Shown here: positions 57,735 through 64,000 of the stretch, one piece after another
How positions within the stretch are numbered: the first letter of the stretch is position 1
Layout: each line of letters starts with the position of its first letter
NCBI GenBank assembly: GCA_963704535.1
Contig: OY969916.1
Coordinates: forward strand, 10,726,001 to 10,790,000
Direction of reading: 5' to 3'
DNA from: G963704535 sp963704535
Lineage (GTDB): Bacteria; Chloroflexota; Chloroflexia; Chloroflexales; Roseiflexaceae
DNA length: 64,000 bases
Translations under genes and position numbers: made by a program
The notes under the pieces: model-generated
Databases searched by the model: none
Told to the model about the DNA's origin: nothing
Seen by the model: the letters and a program-made list of their open reading frames with translations, nothing else

Positions 57735-59978
57735 CTACCTCGAAACGAGCGACAGGTATAGCGTCGGCACGCTGTAGTTCGCCGCAAGGATGATCTTCTT
57801 TGACCGGATGACCTCCTGTGTGACGTTGCCGGCGCCGTCGACGAACTTCACAAAGACGTAGTAGTCGCCGGCGGTACGATCCGCGCTTTGGAGACCGCCG
57901 AACAGGCTCCACTGCGGAACGCTGAACGTTGTGCCCGGCTCGTCCACTTGGACCGCCGTCCAATTGAGTGCGCTCAGGGTCGGGGTCATCACACGGCTAT
58001 TGGCGACGTAAACGCCCCAGAACTCGGCGTTGCCCGCCAGCCCCTCGCGCGGCCCGAACAGGTTGTCGTGGACCTCGGTGTTGCTGAACGTCAGCGTCGT
58101 CAGGATGTTGGTGACTGAGACCGGCGTCGTCATCATCGGGCTCTTGGTCATGTCCAGCACCGGCGGCTCGGTGTCATACGTCACGCTGAACGATTGGGTG
58201 GCCGACGGGTAGGTCGCGGTGTTGTTCAGCTCGTCTTTGACGTTGATCTGGAACGGCTTCTCACCCTGGCCGGTGGTGCCTTGCAGGATGTTGATATAGC
58301 CGGTGAACATCTCGCCGCTGATCGGCTGGGTTGCGTTGCCGGAGGCGGTGAACTCCTTCAGGCCGCTGCAATCGTCGTTGTCGTTGATCTGGACGAACAC
58401 TCTGCCGTCGCGCGTGTAGTAGGGGGCGCCGCCCTGCGCTTGTCCGTCGTTCGGCGTCGCCGGGGGCACATTGTTGGGCAGGAACGGGTTCCTGGCGTTG
58501 ACGATCGCGTCCACATCGGTATCAACCATGATCGCGTCGCTGAAGATCTGGCCGGGGGTGCTGCCGACGAATAGCCGCACGTAGACCGTGTGGGTACAGG
58601 TGTTGCTAGTCGGGATAGTGATGTTGAACGGGGACTGATACGCTTGCTTCGGCGTGATATCAGTGACGGGTGTGTCGACTGATATCTGCATCTCGGTGGG
58701 TGTGCAGTCACCGGGCGTAATTGTGGCGGCGACGGCCGTGCTGTTCACGGCAGCCACGCCGCCGGCCAGCGAGAGGGTGCCGTTACACTCGCCGTCCGTG
58801 ACCACCCCGTGCGAGTTCCAGATCTGCCAGAGCCCGCCCGGCTTGCCATCCCAGACGATCTCGGCGCGGTGCTTGCCGACAGCTACGACCGAGATCTTCG
58901 AGTCGCCCGGCTGGTTCGAGATCTGCACGGGCGCAGTGCTCTTATCGGTCTGCGGGTCGAACTCGGTGAACCAGATCTCCAGGTCGTTGGTGAAGCTCTT
59001 GTCGGCCCAACTGATGAAGATGCGACCATTGGGCGCTGCGGCGGCGTGCGGGAATGAAGCGAACGCCGACGTATTGGAGAACGCGACGATATTCGACCAG
59101 TTCTGCCCGCCATCGACCGAGCGCCGGAACAGCACGTCGTGGCCGTTCACGTTCTCGTCCCAGGCGGCGTAGATCGCGGTCCCATCGCTGGTGACGGTCG
59201 GGTTGAGCGAGGTCGTTCCGCCGGAGTCCGAGATATTCCGATTGACCCAGCCGGTCAACTCCAGACGCGCGTAGAAGATCTCGCGGTCGCGCTGGAAGAC
59301 GACGTGCGGTTTGCCGTCACTGGTCAATGTGATCTGCGGTCGGTTCTGGAACGTGCAGTCGTACTTGGGCGCGCTGATGCTGCCCAGCGAGCCATCGGCG
59401 CGGCGAACGCGGTAGAACACATTGTACTGGCCGCAGGTCTGGTCGATCCAGACAATATGGGCGTTGTTGCCGCTATCGACCACCAGGTTCGCGGCGAAGG
59501 ACTTGGACCCCTGCGAGATATGTTGGCGCGGCGTCCATGTGACACCGGCCGTGGTCTGGGTGCCCTGGAGGTAGTAGATCTCCTTGTCGCTGCCGAGCCG
59601 CGCGTAGGCGATGTGCAGGGTGTTGCCAGGCCCCAGCGCCAGGGCGTAGAACGGCTCGGTGCCAACCCCGGCGCTGGTGTCGAGCTGCTTGGGTGTGGCA
59701 ATGCTTCCGGCCACATTGTTGGTGTACCAGAGCCTGCCGTCTTCGGTGGTGTAGATCACATGCAGCTTGTCATTGCTGTCGACCACCGCTCCGGGGAACA
59801 CCGACTTGATGCTGGATTTGCTCACGTTATCCTGGCCGCTCCAGGTGACGGTGGCAGGCGTCGTGACCGCGTAGACCAGCGGCGTGGCGGATAAGGCCAG
59901 CGTCGCCAGCATCAGCACCACCAGGCCAAGCGCGGCAATTCGATCTGTGCGCCGCAGCAGAGTAGGGTAAGTCGCCAT
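57735..59978 (-). CDS. Secreted BNR-repeat protein, copy 2
   Basis: 747 residues from the ATG at 59978 (AAAGGAG upstream). The signal peptide is IAALGLVVLMLATLALSATP. Seven or more beta-propeller-type repeats lie in residues 40-400 (GAVVDSNDKLHVIYTTEDGR, NLVVDSGNNAHIVWIDQTCG, NPTVTSDGTAIYAAWDENVN). Ig-like strands follow and the end is NYSVPTLYLSLVSR. It shares layout and many motifs with copy 1 but is clearly diverged. Second gene of a [lipoprotein, BNR] pair; the partner lipoprotein lies upstream across a family B repeat. Extracellular binding or matrix role inferred. Confidence 0.85.
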   Translation of the reverse strand: MATYPTLLRRTDRIAALGLVVLMLATLALSATPLVYAVTTPATVTWSGQDNVSKSSIKSVFPGAVVDSNDKLHVIYTTEDGRLWYTNNVAGSIATPKQLDTSAGVGTEPFYALALGPGNTLHIAYARLGSDKEIYYLQGTQTTAGVTWTPRQHISQGSKSFAANLVVDSGNNAHIVWIDQTCGQYNVFYRVRRADGSLGSISAPKYDCTFQNRPQITLTSDGKPHVVFQRDREIFYARLELTGWVNRNISDSGGTTSLNPTVTSDGTAIYAAWDENVNGHDVLFRRSVDGGQNWSNIVAFSNTSAFASFPHAAAAPNGRIFISWADKSFTNDLEIWFTEFDPQTDKSTAPVQISNQPGDSKISVVAVGKHRAEIVWDGKPGGLWQIWNSHGVVTDGECNGTLSLAGGVAAVNSTAVAATITPGDCTPTEMQISVDTPVTDITPKQAYQSPFNITIPTSNTCTHTVYVRLFVGSTPGQIFSDAIMVDTDVDAIVNARNPFLPNNVPPATPNDGQAQGGAPYYTRDGRVFVQINDNDDCSGLKEFTASGNATQPISGEMFTGYINILQGTTGQGEKPFQINVKDELNNTATYPSATQSFSVTYDTEPPVLDMTKSPMMTTPVSVTNILTTLTFSNTEVHDNLFGPREGLAGNAEFWGVYVANSRVMTPTLSALNWTAVQVDEPGTTFSVPQWSLFGGLQSADRTAGDYYVFVKFVDGAGNVTQEVIRSKKIILAANYSVPTLYLSLVSR

Positions 59979-60022
59979 TGTATTCTTTCTCCTTTGAACG
60001 TCGTCGCTGCGCATCTGTTTCT

Positions 60023-60125
60023 TAGAAGCTGTCTGAAAAGGGTATTGTCTCGCCTACGATCCGTGGTGCAGGGGGGAGTTTGAGGGGCAGCCCCCTCAAA
60101 CTCCCCCTTTTCAGACAGTTTCTTA
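60023..60125. repeat. Dispersed repeat family B, full length
   Basis: AGAAGCTGTCTGAAAAGGGT and CCCCCTTTTCAGACAGTTTC ends, TTTGAGGGGCAGCCCCCTCA core. It separates the two genes of the second cassette and overlaps the lipoprotein stop; the first cassette lacks it. Confidence 0.88.
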
Positions 60126-60905
60126 ATTGCCGCTTGGCAGAACCGTCAGGTTGTCGAAGACTAGGCCACCCTGAGCGTAGCCATAGACGCCAGCACGCCC
60201 GCTGGTCAGCGTGGCGTCCTGCGCGCTCAGCACCTCGCGCCCGTCCACCAGGCCCACCAGTTGCCCGCCCGTCACCCGCAGCTCCAGCCGCACCCAGCGC
60301 TCGGTCGCGAACCCGGCGTGCTCGGCACTCGCCAGCGTCACGAAGCGCGTGCTTGCCGCATCGTAGCGCGCCAGCACGGCGCGCGGGCCGGCGCTGCTTG
60401 CCGGCAGCAGCCGCAGCACGTAGTAGCCCGCATCGGTCGCGCGCGCCACCACGCCCAGCTCGTCATTGGCAGTCGGGAAGGCCGCCGCGCTGACGCGGTA
60501 GTCGGCCCAGGCTGACTGGCCAGCCACCAATGCGGTGGCGTAGTTGCCGGGCAGGTCGTTGCCGTCGCTGACCTGGGCCAACCTACCGTCCTGGACCTGC
60601 CAGACCGAGGGGAACTGGATGACATCGGCGGCGTCGATGACACTCCAGCCGGTTGTCTGGGAGGAGGAGGCGAAGTCGGCGGCCAGCAGGGGCGCGGCGG
60701 CGGCTTGGAGGCCATCGGCGGGGGCGGGCGGCGGGGCGGGCGTGGGAGCGGGGGTCGGGCCTTCGGGCATGGGCGGCGGAGGCGGCAAGATATCGCTGAT
60801 CGTGCCGGGCTCGGCCTGCGCCTGCGGGCTGCTCCCGCATCCCGCCAGTACTACGGCGCCGAGGAGCAGTGCTATAAGCGCCAGCAGCCAAGGTCGTGAC
60901 CTCAT
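60123..60905 (-). CDS. Surface lipoprotein with concanavalin-like domain, copy 2
   Basis: 260 residues from the ATG at 60905 (AGGAGG upstream). The lipoprotein signal ends VVLAGC (Cys about 23). A Pro/Ala-rich linker (about 38-60: PPPPPMPEGPTPAPTPAPPP) leads to a jelly-roll lectin-like domain (about 70-258) ending VFDNLTVLPSGN. Nearly identical at nucleotide level to copy 1 and intact, so it is the reference for that copy's frameshift. Probably a surface-anchored glycan-binding protein working with the neighbouring BNR protein. Confidence 0.88.
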   Translation of the reverse strand: MRSRPWLLALIALLLGAVVLAGCGSSPQAQAEPGTISDILPPPPPMPEGPTPAPTPAPPPAPADGLQAAAAPLLAADFASSSQTTGWSVIDAADVIQFPSVWQVQDGRLAQVSDGNDLPGNYATALVAGQSAWADYRVSAAAFPTANDELGVVARATDAGYYVLRLLPASSAGPRAVLARYDAASTRFVTLASAEHAGFATERWVRLELRVTGGQLVGLVDGREVLSAQDATLTSGRAGVYGYAQGGLVFDNLTVLPSGN

Positions 60906-60951
60906 TGGTTTCCTCCTAGATACAACGATTTTGGATTGACGTGCCATTTTT

Positions 60952-61003
60952 GGAGATTAGAGATTGGAGATTCAAGCAATCTCCAATCTCCAGTCTCTTC
61001 AGG
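60952..61003. repeat. Heptamer-array hairpin (GAGATTG type)
   Basis: GGAGATTAGAGATTGGAGAT, loop TCAAG, CAATCTCCAATCTCCAGTCT. The TGA stop of the methyltransferase lies at its right edge. Confidence 0.86.
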
Positions 61004-61781
61004 AGCAGTATGGTTTGTGCCCGACCAGCATCAGCATCGAGCGCGCCCGCGGCACGCACAGCCCCAGCCCCACCAGGCCGGCTTTCACCAACACCCGCAG
61101 CGGGTGCCGTAGCAGCCGCCCCTTCTCCACGCCTACACGCTCCCAAGCATCAACGTAGCGCGCCTGCGCGACGGTGAGCCCGGCCTGTTCGAGCAGCCAG
61201 CGCAGCTCCTCCATGCTGTAGAGGCGGCTGTGGTTATAGTAGCGCTGCGCGCCGTCCAGGCGCATGCTGCGCTGGAATGCGGCGAACGGCTCGAATGGGC
61301 GGTCGAGCAGAATATCTACAAGGGTGCGCATGCGACTTTTGAAATAGTGCTGATTGGGCGTCGTGAGGATCAGCCGCCCGCCTGGCCGCAGCACCCGCGC
61401 CATCTCCACAAGCGCCGGCAGCGGCGAGCTGACCAGATGCTCGATCACCTCCGAGAAGACCACCGTATCGTATCGATTGTCCGGGTAGGGAAGCGGCTGC
61501 TCATCGAGGTTACATAAACGAACATCGACGCCGAGCGAGCGCCAAAGCTCCGCGCGCTGCTCAGGAAAGAGGTCGATCGCATCGACATGATAGCCCGCCG
61601 CGACCAGGATGCTGGTGAACTGGCCGGGCGTGGCGCCAATCTCCAGCACCTCGTGGGCCGGCTCCTGGGCCAACGCGGCGAGCAGCGCACGAAAGCGGTG
61701 GCGATGGAGACGAAAATATTCCGGCTTACCCGTAGACGGTATCGCACGTCCGTAAGCCTCGACGACGTTCCCTGGGATCAT
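60999..61781 (-). CDS. Class I SAM-dependent methyltransferase
   Basis: A 260-residue protein with motif I VLEIGATPGQFTSILVAAGY, the acidic end of strand 2 (VDAIDLFPEQ), motif II YDTVVFSEVIEHLV and motif III RVLRPGGRLILTTPN. The FSEVIEH and TTPN forms are common in methyltransferases of surface-polysaccharide and lipid clusters. A C-terminal helix (VLVKAGLVGLGLCVPRARSM) may touch the membrane. Downstream of the glycosyltransferase and epimerase on the same strand, it probably modifies a sugar or glycolipid. Confidence 0.88.
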   Translation of the reverse strand: MIPGNVVEAYGRAIPSTGKPEYFRLHRHRFRALLAALAQEPAHEVLEIGATPGQFTSILVAAGYHVDAIDLFPEQRAELWRSLGVDVRLCNLDEQPLPYPDNRYDTVVFSEVIEHLVSSPLPALVEMARVLRPGGRLILTTPNQHYFKSRMRTLVDILLDRPFEPFAAFQRSMRLDGAQRYYNHSRLYSMEELRWLLEQAGLTVAQARYVDAWERVGVEKGRLLRHPLRVLVKAGLVGLGLCVPRARSMLMLVGHKPYCS

Positions 61782-61864
61782 GACTTTATGAGCCTCGCAA
61801 TAGTAACACTGGCGTGCTGAGTAGAAGGTGATAAACTCCTGATAAATTTCTGATATGCCCTATA

Positions 61865-62020
61865 CGTGAAACGTGAAGTATGATGCGTGGTACATGGTGG
61901 GGACGGAGGCCCGGCCCTACAAGTTCCCAGTTCTTCGTGGTTTGGTGGCGGGGCGAAGACAAGGTTCGCCTTTACGTTCACCCCTTCACCTTGTCATCTC
62001 GTCATCTTGTCATCTTGTCA
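61865..62020. repeat. Short-tandem-repeat block
   Basis: ACGTGAAACGTGAAGTATGA heptamers at 61866 and an 8-mer array (CACCTTGT, CATCTCGT, CATCTTGT, CATCTTGT) at 61986-62020. The latter encodes the last residues (AGDKMTR) and stop of the glycosyltransferase. No gene in between. Confidence 0.82.
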
Positions 62021-63237
62021 CCTGCGAGCGCCCGCCGGTACACTTGGGTCATGGCCTCGGTCACAGTCGTCGAGTGGAAGCGCATGCGACCGGCCAGGCA
62101 CGCCGCGCTGCGTGTGCGCCAGCCTGCGTCGTCGGAGAGCAGCTCGGTCAGCGCGGCGGCCAGCCGCGCCGGGGAGCGCACCGGTATGCTGAGACACTGC
62201 GACGGGTCGAAGAACCCGATCGTGCCGGAGGTCTCAGTCGCGACGAAGGGCGTGCCGAGGGCCGCGCCCTCGACCAGGATCTTGTTGCCGCCCTCGATCA
62301 ACGAGGGCACGGCGACCGCATCGGCGGCGGCCAGGTAGTCGGCCATCTGCTCCGGCGGCACGTGGCCGGTCAGGATCACCCGCCCGGCCACGCCGTGATC
62401 AGCGATCAGTTTTTCCAGGTAGGCGGCGTAGTCGCCCAGCAGCGGGTCGACGCGGTTGGGGCCGCAGATCAGCACGGCTGCGTTCGGCACGCGCTCCAGC
62501 AGCGCCGGCATAGCGCGCACCAGGTCGTCGAAGCCCTTGACCGGCAGCAGTCGCCCGGCCGCCACGACGATCGTGCGCCCGGCCAGACCATAGCGCTGCT
62601 CGATCAGGTGGCGGCGCTCGGCGCGGAACGCCGGCACGTCGGAGATGAAGCACTCGTCGCGGATATTGCGCGGCACGACGACGATCTTCTCCGGCGGGCA
62701 GCCGTAGCGCAGCGCCATCTCGCGGGCGCCGGGCGAGACGGCCCGCACCAGTGCGGCGCGGGCGAACGTCAGGCGCAGCAGCCAGCGCACGCTGCGGAAG
62801 CGCGCGAACCCATAGGCGATCGAGTTGTCGGCGATCAGGTCGCCGCCGCGGATGGTCGGAATAAACGGCCGGCCCCCGGCCAGCGCGGCGACGGCGCCAA
62901 GCGGGTAGACCGACTCGACGTGAACTAGGTCGATCTCCGGGCGGGCACGCAGGAACGCGCGGTAGGCAAAGAGCGCCGTCGCGAAGTGGTCGTAGTGGAC
63001 CAGATGGCCGGAGAGCCGGTTCGCCAGCCGGTCGAGCGGGCGGGCGCTCACGGCGGCGCGGGCCACCGGCGGTACACCCGGCTCGACCAGCAGCCGGGCG
63101 CCGGCTCGCCGCCGCGTATCGGGCGTGAGCACGGCGGCGGCGTGGCCGGCCTCGCAGAAGCGCGCCAGGAACTCCTCGTGGACCCGGTTGCCGAAGATGC
63201 CGCTCTCGTAGGCAGTGGTGAAGTAGAGCAGGTTCAA
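62002..63237 (-). CDS. Glycosyltransferase family 4-like protein
   Basis: 411 residues if the TTG at 63237 is the start; any start further up would translate the heptamer hairpin at 63243. GT-B layout: N-terminal LNLLYFTTAYESGIFGNRVH and DLVHVESVYPLGAVAALAGG, then C-terminal VVAAGRLLPVKGFDDLVRAM, GRVILTGHVPPEQMADYLAA and PSLIEGGNKILVEGAALGTP (the E-x7-E donor-binding motif region). It transfers a sugar from a nucleotide donor during surface glycan synthesis. The start is uncertain because the repeat has replaced the original leader. Confidence 0.87.
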   Translation of the reverse strand: MNLLYFTTAYESGIFGNRVHEEFLARFCEAGHAAAVLTPDTRRRAGARLLVEPGVPPVARAAVSARPLDRLANRLSGHLVHYDHFATALFAYRAFLRARPEIDLVHVESVYPLGAVAALAGGRPFIPTIRGGDLIADNSIAYGFARFRSVRWLLRLTFARAALVRAVSPGAREMALRYGCPPEKIVVVPRNIRDECFISDVPAFRAERRHLIEQRYGLAGRTIVVAAGRLLPVKGFDDLVRAMPALLERVPNAAVLICGPNRVDPLLGDYAAYLEKLIADHGVAGRVILTGHVPPEQMADYLAAADAVAVPSLIEGGNKILVEGAALGTPFVATETSGTIGFFDPSQCLSIPVRSPARLAAALTELLSDDAGWRTRSAACLAGRMRFHSTTVTEAMTQVYRRALAGDKMTR

Positions 63238-63242
63238 TGTCG

Positions 63243-63310
63243 TAACTGTCAGTTGTCGGTTGTCAGTTGTCCGTTGCACAATGGACAACTGACAACGGAC
63301 AACTGACAAG
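63243..63310. repeat. Heptamer-array hairpin (GTCCGTT/GTCAGTT type)
   Basis: GTCAGTTGTCGGTTGTCAGT and TGTCCGTTGC, then CAATGGACAACTGACAACGG and ACAACTGACAA. Same unit type as the in-frame insert at 3240. It fills the gap between epimerase and glycosyltransferase. Confidence 0.88.
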
Positions 63311-63313
63311 TGA

Positions 63314-64000
63314 TCACTCGTTCTCGCGGTACCAATCGAGCGTGCGGGCCAGCCCTTCCTCGAAGCCGATCGCCGGCTTGTAGCCCAGCAGCCGCTGCGC
63401 CTTCGAGCTGTCGGCCAGGGAGTGCCGGACATCGCCGGAGCGGGCGGGCTGATGCTCGATCGGGAGCTCGCGCCCGACCAGGCGATTCAGGGCCGCGATC
63501 ATATCGAGCAGCGTCACCCGCACGCCGAAGGCGATGTTGAACACCTCGCCGGCCACGTCGGGAGCCTGGGCCGCCAGCAGATTCGCCCGCACCACGTTCT
63601 CGACATAGGTGAAATCGCGCGACTGGAGCCCATCGCCCTGCAAGGTGTAGGGCCGGCCGTGCAGGGCAGCGGTGCAGAACAGGGCGATCACCCCGGAGTA
63701 TTGCGAGGTCGGGTCCTGGCGCGGGCCGAACACATTGAAGTAGCGCAGGGCCACCGTCTCCAGCCCGTAGAGCGGCGCGAAAGAGCAGGCGTACTGCTCG
63801 GTCGCCAGCTTGCTGACGGCGTAGGGCGAGCGTGGCCGCAGCGGCATCGTCTCCTCCTTCGGCAGCGTCGGCGTATCGCCGTAGACCGAGGACGACGAGG
63901 CCACCACCACACGGCGCACATCGGCGTCGCGGGCGGCCAGCAGCACATTGAGCGTCCCCTCGACGTTGACGGCGTTGGTCGTGCGCGGGTCGTTGACCGA
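63314..64000 (-). CDS. NAD-dependent epimerase/dehydratase, C-terminal part
   Basis: 229 codons to the window edge; the N-terminus with the NAD-binding glycine motif is outside. Extended SDR features: VVVASSSSVYGDTPTLPKEE (catalytic Ser/Thr region), YAVSKLATE (catalytic Tyr-x3-Lys), LRYFNVFGPRQDPTSQYSGV and LQGDGLQSRDFTYVENVVRA, closest to UDP-glucose or UDP-GlcNAc 4-epimerases such as GalE/WbpP. It supplies sugar nucleotides for the glycosyltransferase that follows. Exact sugar specificity is not visible. Confidence 0.93.
   Translation of the reverse strand, partial: SVNDPRTTNAVNVEGTLNVLLAARDADVRRVVVASSSSVYGDTPTLPKEETMPLRPRSPYAVSKLATEQYACSFAPLYGLETVALRYFNVFGPRQDPTSQYSGVIALFCTAALHGRPYTLQGDGLQSRDFTYVENVVRANLLAAQAPDVAGEVFNIAFGVRVTLLDMIAALNRLVGRELPIEHQPARSGDVRHSLADSSKAQRLLGYKPAIGFEEGLARTLDWYRENE

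Noticed and set aside
54123..59978. True sialidase activity of the BNR proteins
   Set aside because: Repeats of BNR/propeller type are visible, but the arginine triad and catalytic Asp/Tyr-Glu pair could not be located.
9205..60125. Insertion sequences as the explanation of the dispersed repeats
   Set aside because: No copy contains a transposase frame, all are about 60-120 bp, and no transposase is encoded anywhere in the window.

Overview
The window is GC-rich DNA from a bacterium that most resembles a filamentous Chloroflexota (class Chloroflexia or a relative). That assignment is an inference. It rests on a caa3-type oxidase with a lipoprotein, cytochrome c-fused subunit II, abundant secreted PKD/TIG/BNR proteins with hydrophobic 'LPLV'-like C-termini, TPR and four-kinase signalling content, and very repeat-rich intergenic DNA. 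No rRNA or marker gene fixes the taxon.

Layout. 1-2.3 kb: TetR regulator with a palindromic operator, a truncated FAD monooxygenase, a TPR protein and a small membrane protein. 2.4-9.5 kb: AlbA_2/HATPase regulator, frameshifted DUF2227 protein, secreted copper-radical oxidase, endonuclease V. 9.8-18.6 kb: hybrid histidine kinase, then a minus-strand cluster of circularly permuted ATP-grasp ligase, alpha-E protein and three transglutaminases, then a DUF4126 protein. 18.8-26.3 kb: cupin, NudC, the cytochrome oxidase operon ctaC-D-E-F-G, and a Cu/Zn superoxide dismutase with a cell-surface anchor. 26.5-34.9 kb: Imm5-like and DUF2332 proteins, LysM protein, S9 peptidase, deazaflavin-type oxidoreductase, PdxR-type regulator, PPOX protein. 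35-48.6 kb: three sensor kinases and a response regulator interleaved with a PQQ-type sugar dehydrogenase, an MrfA/YprA-like helicase, EamA, MoaB and YidD. 48.8-52.1 kb: a three-gene operon led by a caspase-like (His-Cys) protease, with two uncharacterised partners. 52.3 kb: tRNA with anticodon CAT. 52.7-60.9 kb: CorC-like protein and a tandemly duplicated [lipoprotein + BNR-repeat secreted protein] cassette. 61-64 kb: methyltransferase, glycosyltransferase and nucleotide-sugar epimerase of a surface-polysaccharide locus.

The most unusual signal is in the repeats. More than twenty loci carry short tandem arrays with a 7-nt (occasionally 8-nt) period. Each locus has its own unit sequence, and most arrays are followed by the inverted complement, so they fold into long hairpins. 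They sit at gene ends and often supply the stop codon. In three genes (AlbA_2 regulator, PdxR regulator, MrfA-like helicase) such arrays lie inside the reading frame and keep it open. Two further families (A, B) share a palindromic GAGGGGC/GCCCCTC core. Family B has MITE-like ends and occurs even between cox genes. A third family (C) keeps 19-20 bp hairpins while its stem sequence changes.

Six genes appear interrupted by a single extra base. In one case an intact near-identical paralogue in the window proves the extra base, so part of this may be assembly error. All domain names come from reading sequence motifs by eye; no database search was run.
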